DNA of 64,000 nt, taken from Dugong dugon (Eukaryota > Chordata > Mammalia > Sirenia > Dugongidae). The DNA lies in the NCBI GenBank assembly GCA_030035585.1, contig CM057475.1, forward strand, positions 62,001-126,000. Reading direction: 5' to 3'. Below the pieces are notes generated by a model. It did no database searches. It had not been told where the DNA came from and saw only the letters and a list, made by a program, of their open reading frames with translations. Position 1 is the stretch's first letter, and each line of letters opens with the position of its first letter. A program made the translations under genes and the position numbers. This document shows positions 22,221 through 36,483 of the stretch, in pieces.

Positions 22221-25200
22221 TCAGTTAAGCAGCTTGAGGGAAACGCTAAGTTTTGGTTTCTCTTTCATCTTGTGAAAGGGGAACTTAAACCTACTGCTAA
22301 CAAATTTTCTACTCAGGAGAACTAGGGTTTTGCCTCCTTCGCGTTCCAGAGCGGGAGAAACGCGGTTTCTCTTCTCCTTTGGCGATACCGTCTGTAAAGC
22401 GGTATTCTCAGCCGCGCAGCCCAGAATACCTCCCGGAATGCTAGAAAGCCTCACCGGCTTCAACTGCTTGAAAGGGAGAAACGTCATACGCTTTATCAAA
22501 GTAGACAATGCACAGGATCTGTCTTAGGCATGTAACACAGAGGGACTTTCAAACACAGAAAGTGAATCGTGCTCCCTTCATCCCCAGACTGAGAGCAACA
22601 AGCTCTTGCTTTCCCTTTCAGGCAGGAAAGAAGCTACATGCTCGTGTTAAGCTCACAAGCTTTAGCCAGCAAAACCGAACCTCTTCCGCTTTCCTCTCGC
22701 TGAAGGCAGACAATCTACCTGTTTGGCTTTGAAAGGCAATAGTACCTTCATTCCTGGTAGGCAAAATTCCCTTTGAAAACCAGGGGATTCAAATACTTGC
22801 TAGGCATGCACTCTCCAGCCTTCTCCCAAGCAGGGAACATTGGAGAAAGCAGCTTGTGCTGGCCGGACACTTTTTTCTAAGAAATCTGAAAAGTTAAGTA
22901 GATTCAGTTAAGCAGCTTGAAGGAGAACGCTATCCTTTGCTTTCTCTTTCATATGGTGAGTAGGGAACTTAAATCTACTGCTAACAAAATTTTTACTCAG
23001 GGGAACTAGGGTTTTGCCTCCCTCGCGTTCCGAAAGGGAGAAACGTGGTTTCTCTTCTCCTTTAGCGATACCGTTGTAAAGCCCTATTCTCAGCTACGCA
23101 GCACAGAATGCCTCCCGGAATGCTAGAAAGCCTGAACGGCTTCAACTAGTTGAAAGGGACAAAAGTCTTCGGCTTTATCCAGGTAGACAATGCACAGGCA
23201 ACGTTCTTAGGCATGTAACACAGAGGGACTTTCAAACACAGAAAGTGAATCGTGCTCCCTTCATCCCCAGACTGAGAGCAACAAGCTCTTGCTTTCCCAT
23301 TCACGCAGGGAAGAAGCTACATGCTGGTGTTAAGCACACAAGCTTTAGTTAGCAAAACTGAACCTCTTCTGCAGTCCTCTAGCTGAAGGCAGACAATCTA
23401 CCTGTTTGGCTTTGAAAGCCAGTAGTACCTTCATTCCAGGTAGGCAAAATTCCCTTTGAAAACCAGGGGATTCAAATACTTGCTAGGCCTGCCCTCTCCA
23501 GCCTTCCCCAAGCAGGGAACATTGCAGAAAGCAGCTTGTGCTGGCCGGACACTCTCTTCTAACAAAACTGAAAACTTAAGTAGATTCAGTTAAGCAGCTT
23601 GAGGGAAAGGCTATGTTTTGCTTTCTCTTTCATGTTGTGAACGGGGAACTTAAACCTACTGCTAACAAATTTTTTACTCAGGACAACTACGGTTTTGCCT
23701 CCTTCGCGTTCGAAAACGGTAGAAACGCGGTTTCTCTTCTCCTTTGGCGATACCGTCTGTAAAGCCCTATTCTCAGCTACGCAGCACAGAATGCCTCCCG
23801 GAATGCTGGAAAGCCTGAACGCCTTCAACTAGTGGAAAGGGAGAAATGTCATAAGCTTTATCCACGTAGACAATGCACAGGCAACGTTCTTAGGCATGTA
23901 ACACAGAGGGACTTTCAAACACAGAAAGTGAATCGTGCTCCGTTCATCCCCAGGCTGAGAGCAACAAGCTCATGCTTTCTCTTTCAGGCAGGGAAGAAGC
24001 TACATGCTCGTGTTAAGCACACAAGCTATAGTCAGCAAAACTGAACCTCTTCTGCTGTCCTCTAGCTGAAGGTAGACAATCTACCTGTTTGTCTTTGAAA
24101 GCCACTGGTACCTTCATTCCTGGTAGGCAAAATTCCCTTTGAAAACCAGGGGATTCAAATACTTGCTAGGCCTGCACTCTCCAGCCTTCTCCCAAGCAGG
24201 GAACATTGGAGAAAGCAGCTTGTGCTGGCCGGACACTCTCTTCTAACAAAACTGAAAACTTAAGTAGATTCAGTTAAGCAGCTTGAGGGAAGCGCTATGT
24301 TTTGCTTTCTCTTTCATGTTGTGAACGGGGAACTTAAACCTACTGCTAACAAATTTTTTACTCAGAACAACTACGTTTTTGCCTCCTTCGCGTTCGAGAA
24401 CGGGAGTAACGCGGTTTCTCTTCTCCTTTGGCGATAACGTCTGTAAAGCCCTATTCTCAGCTACGCAGCACAGAATGCCTCCCGGAATGCTGGAAAGCCT
24501 GAACGGCTTCAACTAGTGGAAAGGGAGAAATGTCATAAGCTTTATCCACGTAGACAACGCACAGGCAACGTTCTTAGGCATGTAACACAGAGGGACTTTC
24601 AAACACAGAAAGTGAATCGTGCTCCGTTCATCCCCAGGCTGAGAGCAACAAGCTCATGCTTTCTCTTTCAGGCAGGGAATAAGCTACATGCTCCTGTTAA
24701 GCACACAAGCTTTAGTTAGCAAAACTGAACCTCTTCTGCTGTCCTCTAGCTGAAGGCAGACAATCTACCTGTTTGGCTTTGAAAGCCAGTAGTACCTTCA
24801 TTCCAGGTAGGCAAAATTCCCTTTGAAAACCAGCGGAATCAAATACTTCCTAGGCCTGCACTCTCCAGCCTTCCCCAAGCAGGGAACATTGCAGAAAGCA
24901 GCTTGTGCTGGCCAGACACTCTCTTCTAACAAAACTGAAAACTTAAGTAGATTCAGTTAAGCAGCTTGAGGGAAATGCTATGTTTTGCTTTTTCTTTCAT
25001 GTTGTGAACGGGGAACTTAAACCTACTGCTAACAAATTTTTTACTCAGGACAACTACGGTTTTGCCTACTTCGCGTTCGAGACCGGGAGAAACGCGGTAT
25101 CTCTTCTCCTTTAGCTATACCGTTGTAAAGCCCTATTCTCATCTACGCAGAACAGAATGCCTCCCTGAATGCTAGAAAGCCTCACCGGCTTCAACTGCTT

Positions 25201-28200
25201 GAAAGGGAGAAACGTCATATGCTTTATCAAAGTAGACAATGCACAGGATCTGTCTTAGGTACGTAACATAGAGGGACTTTCAAACCGAGAAAGCGAATCG
25301 TGCCCCGTTCATCCCCAGACTGAGAGCAACAAGCTCTTGCTTTCTCTTTCAGGCAGGGAAGAAGCTACATGCTCGTGTTAAGCACACAAGCTATAGTCAG
25401 CAAAACTGAACCTGTTCTGCTGTCCTCTAGCTGAAGGTAGACAATCTACCTGTTTGGCTTTGAAAGCCACTGGTACCTTCATTCCTGGTAGGCAAAATTC
25501 CCTTTGAAAACCAGGGGATTCAAATACTTGCTAGGCCTGCACTCTCCAGCCTTCTTCCAAGCAGGGAACATTGGAGAAAGCAGCTTGTGCTGGCTGGACA
25601 CTTTCTTCTAGCAAATCTGAAAACTTAAGTAGATTCAGTGAAGCAGCTTGAAGGAGAACGCTGTCCTTTGTTTTCTCTTTCATATGGTGAATAGGGAACT
25701 TAAATCTACTGCTACCAAAATTTTTACTCAGGGGAACTACGGTTTTCCCACCCTCGAGTTCCAGAACGGGAGAAACGCGGTTTCTCTTCTCCTTTGGCGA
25801 TACCGTCTGTAAAGACCTATTCTGCGCTACGCAGCCCAGAATGCCTCCGGGAATGCTGGAAAGCCTGAACGGCTTCAACTAGTTGAAAGGGAAAAATGTC
25901 TTAGGCTTTATCCAGGTAGACAATGCACAGGCAACGTTCTTAGGCATGTAACACAGAGGGACTTTCAAACACAGAAAGTGAATCGTGCTCCGTGCATCCC
26001 CAGGCTGAGAGCAACAAGCTCATGCTTTGTCCTCAGGCTGGGAAGAAGCTACATGCTCCTGTTAAGCACACAGGCTTTAGTCAGCAAAACCGAACCTCTT
26101 CTGCTGTCCTCTAGCTGAAGGCAGACAATCTACCTGTTTGGCTTTGAAAGCCACTAGTACCTTCATTCCTGGTAGGCAAAATTCCCTTTGAACACAAGGG
26201 GATTCAAATACTTGCTAGGCCTGCACTCTCCAGCCTTCTCCCAAGCAGGGAACATTGGAGAAAGCAGCTTGTGCTGGCCGGACACTCTCTTCTAACAAAA
26301 CTGAAAACTTAAGTAGATTCAGTTAAGCAGCTTGAGGGAAACGCTATGTTTTGCTTTCCCTTTCATGTTGTGAATGGGGAACTTAAACCTACTACTAACA
26401 AATTTTTTACTCAGGAGAACTACGGTTTTTCCTCCTTCGCGTTCCAGAAAGGGAGAAACGCGGTTTCTCCTCTCCTTTGGCGATACCGTCTGTAAAGCCC
26501 TATTCTCAGCTACGCAGCACAGAATGCCTCCCGGAATGCTGGAAAGCCTGAACGCCTTCAACTGGTTGAAAGGGGAAAAAGTCTTAGGCTTTATCCAGGT
26601 AGACAATGCACAGGCAACGTTGTTAGCCATGTAACACAGAGGGACTTTCAAACCCAGAAAGTGAATCGTGCTCCCTTCATCCCCAGACTGAGAGCAACAA
26701 GCTCTTGCTTTCTCTTTCAGGCAGGGAAGAAGCTACATGCTCGTGTTAAGCACACAAGCTATAGTCAGCAAAACTGAACCTGTTCTGCTGTCCTGTAGCT
26801 GAAGGCAGACAATCTACCTGTTTGGCTTTGAAAGCCAGTACTACCTTCTTTCCTGATAGGCAAAATTCCCTTTGAAAACCAGGGGATTCAAACACTTGCT
26901 AGGCCTGCACTCTCCAGCCTTCTCCCAAGCAGGGAACATTGGAGAAAGCAGCTTGTGCTGGCCGGACACTCTCTTCTAAGATTCAGTTAAGCAGCTTGAG
27001 GGAAACGCTAAGTTTTGGTTTCTCTTTCATCTTGTGAAAGGGGAACTTAAACCTACTGCTAACAAATTTTCTACTCAGGAGAACTAGGGTTTTGCCTCCT
27101 TCGCGTTCCAGAGCGGGAGAAACGCGGTTTCTCTTCTCCTTTGGCGATACCGTCTGTAAAGCGGTATTCTCAGCCGCGCAGCCCAGAATACCTCCCGGAA
27201 TGCTAGAAAGCCTCACCGGCTTCAACTGCTTGAAAGGGAGAAACGTCATACGCTTTATCAAAGTAGACAATGCACAGGATCTGTCTTAGGCATGGAACAC
27301 AGAGGGACTTTCAAACACAGAAAGTGAATCGTGCTCCGTTCATCCCCAGACTGAGAGCAACAATCTCTTGCTTTCCCTTTCAGGCAGAGAAGAAGCTACA
27401 TGCTGGTGTTAAGCACACAAGCTTTAGTTAGCAAAACTGAACCTCTTCTGCTGTCCTCTAGCTGAAGGCAGACAATCTACCTGTTTGGCTTTGAAAGCCA
27501 ATACTACCTTCATTCCTGGTAGGCAAACTTCCCTTTGAAAACCAGGGGATTCAAATACTTGCTAGGCCTGCACTCTCCAGCCTTTTCCCAAGCAGGGAAC
27601 ATTGGAGATAGCAGCTTGTGCTGGCCGGACACTTTCTTCTAACAAAACTGAAAACTTAAGTAGATTCAGTTAAGCAGCTTGAGGGAAACTCTAAGTTTTG
27701 GTTTCTCTTTCATGTTGTGAAAGGGGAACTTAAACCTATTGCTAACAAAGTTTTTACTCAGGAGAACTAGGGTTTTGCCTCCTTCGCGTTCCAGAACGGG
27801 AGAAACGCGGTTTCTCTTCTCCTTCGGCGATAACGTCCGTAAAGCCCTATTCTCAGCTACGCAGCACAGAATGCCACCAGGAATGCTGGAAAGCCTGAAC
27901 GGCTAAAACTAGTTGAAAGGGAAAAAAGTCTTAGGCTGTACCCAGGTAGACAATGCACAGGCAACGTTCTTAGGCATGTAACACAGAGGGACTTTCAAAC
28001 ACAGAAAGTGAATCGTGCTCCGTGCATCCCCAGGCTGAGAGCAACAAGCTCATGCTTTGTCCTCAGGCTGGGAAGAAGCTACATGCTCCTGTTAAGCACA
28101 CAGGCTTTAGTCAGCAAAACCGAACCTCTTCTGCTGTCCTCTAGCTGAAGGCAGACAATCTACCTGTTTGGCTTTGAAAGCCAGTAGTACCTTCTTTCCT

Positions 28201-29010
28201 GTTAGGCAAAATTCCCTTTGAAAACCAGGAGATTCAAACACTTGCTAGGCCTGCACTCTCCAGCCTTCCCCAAGCAGGGAATATTGGAGATAGCAGCTTG
28301 TGCTGGCCGGACACTTTCTTCTAACAAAACTGAAAACTTAAGTAGATTCAGTTAAGCAGCTTGAGGGAAACGCTAAGTTTTGCTTTCTCTTTCATATGGT
28401 TAATAGGGAACTTAAACCTACTGCTAACAAAGTTTTTACTCAGGGGAACTACGGTTTTGCCTCCCTCGCGTTCCAGAATGGGAGGAACGCGGTTTCTCTT
28501 CTCCTTTAGCGATACCGTGGTAAAGCCCTAATCTCATCTACGCAGCACAGAATGCCTCCCGGAATGCTAGAAAGCCTGAACGGCTTCAACTAGTTGAAAG
28601 GGAAAAAAGTCTTAGGCTTTATCCAGGTAGACAATGCACAGGCAACGTTCTTAGGCATGTAACACAGAGGGACTTTCAAACACAGAAAGTGAATCGTGCT
28701 CCGTTCCTCCCCAGACTGAGAGCAACAAGCTCTTGTTTTCCCTTTCAGGCAGGGAAGAAGCTACATGCTGGTGTTAAGCACACAAGCTTTAGTTAGCAAA
28801 ACTGAACCTCTTCTGCTGTCCTCTAGCTGAAGGCAGACAATCTACCTGTTTGGCTTTGAAAGCCAGTACTACCTTCTTTCCTGATAGGCAAAATTCCCTT
28901 TGAAAACCAGGGGATTCAAACACTTGCTAGGCCTGCACTCTCCAGCCTTCTCCCAAGCAGGGAACATTGGAGAAAGCAGCTTGTGCTGGCCGGACACTCT
29001 CTTCTAAGAT
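22221..29010. repeat. 10-monomer HOR, unit 1 (6,790 bp)
   Basis: Order c (22221), e (22904), f (23586), a (24270), g (24953), h (25635), i (26319), c (26983), d (27666), b (28346). Diagnostic changes: e has 'catatggtgagtaggg' and 'ccgaaaggg'; f has 'gaaaacggtagaaacg' and 'gaacgccttcaactagtgg'; g has 'gcctacttcgcg' and 'cggtatctc'; h has 'gattcagtgaagcagc' and 'cattctgcgctacg'-like text; i has 'ccttcaactggttgaaagggg'. Type c occurs twice per unit. Its second copy opens a d-b tail that mirrors the 4-monomer HOR but in the order c-d-b. Confidence 0.92.
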
Positions 29011-32000
29011 TCAGTTAAGCAGCTTGAGGGAAACGCTAAGTTTTGGTTTCTCTTTCATCTTGTGAAAGGGGAACTTAAACCTACTGCTAACAAATTTTCT
29101 ACTCAGGAGAACTAGGGTTTTGCCTCCTTCGCGTTCCAGAACGGGAGAAACGCGGTTTCTCTTCTCCTTTGGCGATACCGTCTGTAAAGCGGTATTCTCA
29201 GCCGCGCAGCCCAGAATACCTCCCGGAATGCTAGAAAGCCTCACCGGCTTCAACTGCTTGAAAGGGAGAAACGTCATACGCTTTATCAAAGTAGACAATG
29301 CACAGGATCTGTCTTAGGCATGTAACACAGAGGGACTTTCAAACACAGAAAGTGAATCGTGCTCCCTTCATCCCCAGACTGAGAGCAACAAGCTCTTGCT
29401 TTCCCTTTCAGGCAGGAAAGAAGCTACATGCTCGTGTTAAGCTCACAAGCTTTAGCCAGCAAAACCGAACCTCTTCCGCTTTCCTCTCGCTGAAGGCAGA
29501 CAATCTACCTGTTTGGCTTTGAAAGGCAATAGTACCTTCATTCCTGGTAGGCAAAATTCCCTTTGAAAACCAGGGGATTCAAATACTTGCTAGGCATGCA
29601 CTCTCCAGCCTTCTCCCAAGCAGGGAACATTGGAGAAAGCAGCTTGTGCTGGCCGGACACTTTTTTCTAAGAAATCTGAAAAGTTAAGTAGATTCAGTTA
29701 AGCAGCTTGAAGGAGAACGCTATCCTTTGCTTTCTCTTTCATATGGTGAGTAGGGAACTTAAATCTACTGCTAACAAAATTTTTACTCAGGGGAACTAGG
29801 GTTTTGCCTCCCTCGCGTTCCGAAAGGGAGAAACGTGGTTTCTCTTCTCCTTTAGCGATACCGTTGTAAAGCCCTATTCTCAGCTACGCAGCACAGAATG
29901 CCTCCCGGAATGCTAGAAAGCCTGAACGGCTTCAACTAGTTGAAAGGGACAAAAGTCTTCGGCTTTATCCAGGTAGACAATGCACAGGCAACGTTCTTAG
30001 GCATGTAACACAGAGGGACTTTCAAACACAGAAAGTGAATCGTGCTCCCTTCATCCCCAGACTGAGAGCAACAAGCTCTTGCTTTCCCATTCACGCAGGG
30101 AAGAAGCTACATGCTGGTGTTAAGCACACAAGCTTTAGTTAGCAAAACTGAACCTCTTCTGCAGTCCTCTAGCTGAAGGCAGACAATCTACCTGTTTGGC
30201 TTTGAAAGCCAGTAGTACCTTCATTCCAGGTAGGCAAAATTCCCTTTGAAAACCAGGGGATTCAAATACTTGCTAGGCCTGCCCTCTCCAGCCTTCCCCA
30301 AGCAGGGAACATTGCAGAAAGCAGCTTGTGCTGGCCGGACACTCTCTTCTAACAAAACTGAAAACTTAAGTAGATTCAGTTAAGCAGCTTGAGGGAAAGG
30401 CTATGTTTTGCTTTCTCTTTCATGTTGTGAACGGGGAACTTAAACCTACTGCTAACAAATTTTTTACTCAGGACAACTACGGTTTTGCCTCCTTCGCGTT
30501 CGAAAACGGTAGAAACGCGGTTTCTCTTCTCCTTTGGCGATACCGTCTGTAAAGCCCTATTCTCAGCTACGCAGCACAGAATGCCTCCCGGAATGCTGGA
30601 AAGCCTGAACGCCTTCAACTAGTGGAAAGGGAGAAATGTCATAAGCTTTATCCACGTAGACAATGCACAGGCAACGTTCTTAGGCATGTAACACAGAGGG
30701 ACTTTCAAACACAGAAAGTGAATCGTGCTCCGTTCATCCCCAGGCTGAGAGCAACAAGCTCATGCTTTCTCTTTCAGGCAGGGAAGAAGCTACATGCTCG
30801 TGTTAAGCACACAAGCTATAGTCAGCAAAACTGAACCTCTTCTGCTGTCCTCTAGCTGAAGGTAGACAATCTACCTGTTTGTCTTTGAAAGCCACTGGTA
30901 CCTTCATTCCTGGTAGGCAAAATTCCCTTTGAAAACCAGGGGATTCAAATACTTGCTAGGCCTGCACTCTCCAGCCTTCTCCCAAGCAGGGAACATTGGA
31001 GAAAGCAGCTTGTGCTGGCCGGACACTCTCTTCTAACAAAACTGAAAACTTAAGTAGATTCAGTTAAGCAGCTTGAGGGAAGCGCTATGTTTTGCTTTCT
31101 CTTTCATGTTGTGAACGGGGAACTTAAACCTACTGCTAACAAATTTTTTACTCAGAACAACTACGTTTTTGCCTCCTTCGCGTTCGAGAACGGGAGTAAC
31201 GCGGTTTCTCTTCTCCTTTGGCGATAACGTCTGTAAAGCCCTATTCTCAGCTACGCAGCACAGAATGCCTCCCGGAATGCTGGAAAGCCTGAACGGCTTC
31301 AACTAGTGGAAAGGGAGAAATGTCATAAGCTTTATCCACGTAGACAACGCACAGGCAACGTTCTTAGGCATGTAACACAGAGGGACTTTCAAACACAGAA
31401 AGTGAATCGTGCTCCGTTCATCCCCAGGCTGAGAGCAACAAGCTCATGCTTTCTCTTTCAGGCAGGGAATAAGCTACATGCTCCTGTTAAGCACACAAGC
31501 TTTAGTCAGCAAAACCGAATCTCTTCTGCTGTTCTCTAGCTGAAGGCAGACAATCTACCTGTTTGGCTTTGAAAGCCAGTAGTACCTTCATTCCAGGTAG
31601 GCAAAATTCCCTTTGAAAACCAGCGGAATCAAATACTTCCTAGGCCTGCACTCTCCAGCCTTCCCCAAGCAGGGAACATTGCAGAAAGCAGCTTGTGCTG
31701 GCCAGACACTCTCTTCTAACAAAACTGAAAACTTAAGTAGATTCAGTTAAGCAGCTTGAGGGAAATGCTATGTTTTGCTTTTTCTTTCATGTTGTGAACG
31801 GGGAACTTAAACCTACTGCTAACAAATTTTTTACTCAGGACAACTACGGTTTTGCCTACTTCGCGTTCGAGACCGGGAGAAACGCGGTATCTCTTCTCCT
31901 TTAGCTATACCGTTGTAAAGCCCTATTCTCATCTACGCAGAACAGAATGCCTCCCTGAATGCTAGAAAGCCTCACCGGCTTCAACTGCTTGAAAGGGAGA

Positions 32001-35000
32001 AACGTCATATGCTTTATCAAAGTAGACAATGCACAGGATCTGTCTTAGGTACGTAACATAGAGGGACTTTCAAACCGAGAAAGCGAATCGTGCCCCGTTC
32101 ATCCCCAGACTGAGAGCAACAAGCTCTTGCTTTCTCTTTCAGGCAGGGAAGAAGCTACATGCTCGTGTTAAGCACACAAGCTATAGTCAGCAAAACTGAA
32201 CCTGTTCTGCTGTCCTCTAGCTGAAGGTAGACAATCTACCTGTTTGGCTTTGAAAGCCACTGGTACCTTCATTCCTGGTAGGCAAAATTCCCTTTGAAAA
32301 CCAGGGGATTCAAATACTTGCTAGGCCTGCACTCTCCAGCCTTCTTCCAAGCAGGGAACATTGGAGAAAGCAGCTTGTGCTGGCTGGACACTTTCTTCTA
32401 GCAAATCTGAAAACTTAAGTAGATTCAGTGAAGCAGCTTGAAGGAGAACGCTGTCCTTTGTTTTCTCTTTCATATGGTGAATAGGGAACTTAAATCTACT
32501 GCTACCAAAATTTTTACTCAGGGGAACTACGGTTTTCCCACCCTCGAGTTCCAGAACGGGAGAAACGCGGTTTCTCTTCTCCTTTGGCGATACCGTCTGT
32601 AAAGACCTATTCTGCGCTACGCAGCCCAGAATGCCTCCGGGAATGCTGGAAAGCCTGAACGGCTTCAACTAGTTGAAAGGGAAAAATGTCTTAGGCTTTA
32701 TCCAGGTAGACAATGCACAGGCAACGTTCTTAGGCATGTAACACAGAGGGACTTTCAAACACAGAAAGTGAATCGTGCTCCGTGCATCCCCAGGCTGAGA
32801 GCAACAAGCTCATGCTTTGTCCTCAGGCTGGGAAGAAGCTACATGCTCCTGTTAAGCACACAGGCTTTAGTCAGCAAAACCGAACCTCTTCTGCTGTCCT
32901 CTAGCTGAAGGCAGACAATCTACCTGTTTGGCTTTGAAAGCCACTAGTACCTTCATTCCTGGTAGGCAAAATTCCCTTTGAACACAAGGGGATTCAAATA
33001 CTTGCTAGGCCTGCACTCTCCAGCCTTCTCCCAAGCAGGGAACATTGGAGAAAGCAGCTTGTGCTGGCCGGACACTCTCTTCTAACAAAACTGAAAACTT
33101 AAGTAGATTCAGTTAAGCAGCTTGAGGGAAACGCTATGTTTTGCTTTCCCTTTCATGTTGTGAATGGGGAACTTAAACCTACTACTAACAAATTTTTTAC
33201 TCAGGAGAACTACGGTTTTTCCTCCTTCGCGTTCCAGAAAGGGAGAAACGCGGTTTCTCCTCTCCTTTGGCGATACCGTCTGTAAAGCCCTATTCTCAGC
33301 TACGCAGCACAGAATGCCTCCCGGAATGCTGGAAAGCCTGAACGCCTTCAACTGGTTGAAAGGGGAAAAAGTCTTAGGCTTTATCCAGGTAGACAATGCA
33401 CAGGCAACGTTGTTAGCCATGTAACACAGAGGGACTTTCAAACCCAGAAAGTGAATCGTGCTCCCTTCATCCCCAGACTGAGAGCAACAAGCTCTTGCTT
33501 TCTCTTTCAGGCAGGGAAGAAGCTACATGCTCGTGTTAAGCACACAAGCTATAGTCAGCAAAACTGAACCTGTTCTGCTGTCCTCTAGCTGAAGGTAGAC
33601 AATCTACCTGTTTGGCTTTGAAAGCCACTGGTACCTTCATTCCTGGTAGGCAAAATTCCCTTTGAAAACCAGGGGATTCAAATACTTGCTAGGCCTGCAC
33701 TCTCCAGCCTTCTCCCAAGCAGGGAACATTGGAGAAAGCAGCTTGTGCTGGCCGGACACTTTTTTCTAAGAAATCTGAAAAGTTAAGTAGATTCAGTTAA
33801 GCAGCTTGAAGGAGAACGCTATCCTTTGCTTTCTCTTTCATATGGTGAGTAGGGAACTTAAATCTACTGCTAACAAAATTTTTACACAGGGGAACTACGG
33901 TTTTGCCTCCCTCGCGTTCCAAAAGGGAGAAACGCGGTTTCTCTTCTCCTTTAGCGATACCGTTGTAAAGCCCTATTCTCAGCTACGCAGCACAGAATAC
34001 CTCCCGGAATGCTAGAAAGCCTGAACGGCTTCAACTAGTTGAAAGGGACAAAAGTCTTCGGCTTTATCCAGGTAGACAATGCACAGGCAACGTTCTTAGG
34101 CATGTAACACAGAGGGACTTTCAAACACAGAAAGTGAATCGTGCTCCCTTCATCCCCAGACTGAGAGCAACAAGCTCTTGCTTTCTCTTTCAGGCAGGGA
34201 AGAAGCTACATGCTCGTGTTAAGCACACAAGCTATAGTCAGCAAAACTGAACCTGTTCTGCTGTCCTCTAGCTGAAGGCAGACAATCTACCTGTTTGGCT
34301 TTGAAAGCCAGTACTACCTTCTTTCCTGATAGGCAAAATTCCCTTTGAAAACCAGGGGATTCAAACACTTGCTAGGCCTGCACTCTCCAGCCTTCTCCCA
34401 AGCAGGGAACATTGGAGAAAGCAGCTTGTGCTGGCCGGACACTCTCTTCTAAGATTCAGTTAAGCAGCTTGAGGGAAACGCTAAGTTTTGGTTTCTCTTT
34501 CATCTTGTGAAAGGGGAACTTAAACCTACTGCTAACAAATTTTCTACTCAGGAGAACTAGGGTTTTGCCTCCTTCGCGTTCCAGAGCGGGAGAAACGCGG
34601 TTTCTCTTCTCCTTTGGCGATACCGTCTGTAAAGCGGTATTCTCACCCGCGCAGCCCAGAATACCTCCCGGAATGCTAGAAAGCCTCACCGGCTTCAACT
34701 GCTTGAAAGGGAGAAACGTCATACGCTTTATCAAAGTAGACAATGCACAGGATCTGTCTTAGGCATGGAACACAGAGGGACTTTCAAACACAGAAAGTGA
34801 ATCGTGCTCCGTTCATCCCCAGACTGACAGCAACAATCTCTTGCTTTCCCTTTCAGGCAGAGAAGAAGCTACATGCTGGTGTTAAGCACACAAGCTTTAG
34901 TTAGCAAAACTGAACCTCTTCTGCTGTCCTCTAGCTGAAGGCAGACAATCTACCTGTTTGGCTTTGAAAGCCAATACTACCTTCATTCCTGGTAGGCAAA

Positions 35001-36483
35001 CTTCCCTTTGAAAACCAGGGGATTCAAATACTTGCTAGGCCTGCACTCTCCAGCCTTTTCCCAAGCAGGGAACATTGGAGATAGCAGCTTGTGCTGGCCG
35101 GACACTTTCTTCTAACAAAACTGAAAACTTAAGTAGATTCAGTTAAGCAGCTTGAGGGAAACTCTAAGTTTTGGTTTCTCTTTCATGTTGTGAAAGGGGA
35201 ACTTAAACCTATTGCTAACAAAGTTTTTACTCAGGAGAACTAGGGTTTTGCCTCCTTCGCGTTCCAGAACGGGAGAAACGCGGTTTCTCTTCTCCTTCGG
35301 CGATAACGTCCGTAAAGCCCTATTCTCAGCTACGCAGCACAGAATGCCACCAGGAATGCTGGAAAGCCTGAACGGCTAAAACTAGTTGAAAGGGAAAAAA
35401 GTCTTAGGCTGTACCCAGGTAGACAATGCACAGGCAACGTTCTTAGGCATGTAACACAGAGGGACTTTCAAACACAGAAAGTGAATCGTGCTCCGTGCAT
35501 CCCCAGGCTGAGAGCAACAAGCTCATGCTTTGTCCTCAGGCTGGGAAGAAGCTACATGCTCCTGTTAAGCACACAGGCTTTAGTCAGCAAAACCGAACCT
35601 CTTCTGCTGTCCTCTAGCTGAAGGCAGACAATCTACCTGTTTGGCTTTGAAAGCCAGTAGTACCTTCTTTCCTGTTAGGCAAAATTCCCTTTGAAAACCA
35701 GGAGATTCAAACACTTGCTAGGCCTGCACTCTCCAGCCTTCCCCAAGCAGGGAATATTGGAGATAGCAGCTTGTGCTGGCCGGACACTTTCTTCTAACAA
35801 AACTGAAAACTTAAGTAGATTCAGTTAAGCAGCTTGAGGGAAACGCTAAGTTTTGCTTTCTCTTTCATATGGTTAATAGGGAACTTAAACCTACTGCTAA
35901 CAAAGTTTTTACTCAGGGGAACTACGGTTTTGCCTCCCTCGCGTTCCAGAATGGGAGGAACGCGGTTTCTCTTCTCCTTTAGCGATACCGTGGTAAAGCC
36001 CTAATCTCATCTACGCAGCACAGAATGCCTCCCGGAATGCTAGAAAGCCTGAACGTCTTCAACTAGTTGAAAGGGAAAAAAGTCTTAGGCTTTATCCAGG
36101 TAGACAATGCACAGGCAACGTTCTTAGGCATGTAACACAGAGGGACTTTCAAACACAGAAAGTGAATCGTGCTCCGTTCCTCCCCAGACTGAGAGCAACA
36201 AGCTCTTGTTTTCCCTTTCAGGCAGGGAAGAAGCTACATGCTGGTGTTAAGCACACAAGCTTTAGTTAGCAAAACTGAACCTCTTCTGCTGTCCTCTAGC
36301 TGAAGGCAGACAATCTACCTGTTTGGCTTTGAAAGCCAGTACTACCTTCTTTCCTGATAGGCAAAATTCCCTTTGAAAACCAGGGGATTCAAACACTTGC
36401 TAGGCCTGCACTCTCCAGCCTTCTCCCAAGCAGGGAACATTGGAGAAAGCAGCTTGTGCTGGCCGGACACTCTCTTCTAAGAT
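29011..36483. repeat. 10-monomer HOR, unit 2, 11-monomer variant (7,473 bp)
   Basis: Same order as unit 1 with one extra e-like monomer (33793-34455) inserted between i and the second c. The c after it (34456) has a private base ('ctcacccgcgcag' for 'ctcagccgcgcag', about 34643). The b monomer has 'gaacgtcttcaac' (about 36053), the variant otherwise seen in the 4-monomer HOR. Confidence 0.92.
33793..34455. repeat. Extra e-like monomer in HOR unit 2
   Basis: This monomer is absent from units 1 and 3. It resembles type e ('catatggtgagtaggg') but differs from every other e: 'tttttacacagg' instead of 'tttttactcagg', 'ggaactacgg' instead of 'ggaactaggg' and 'ccaaaaggg' instead of 'ccgaaaggg'. It ends with the i-type tail ('agctatagtcagcaaaactg'), so it was probably copied in from a diverged e-containing unit outside this window rather than from a neighbouring e. 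Confidence 0.85.
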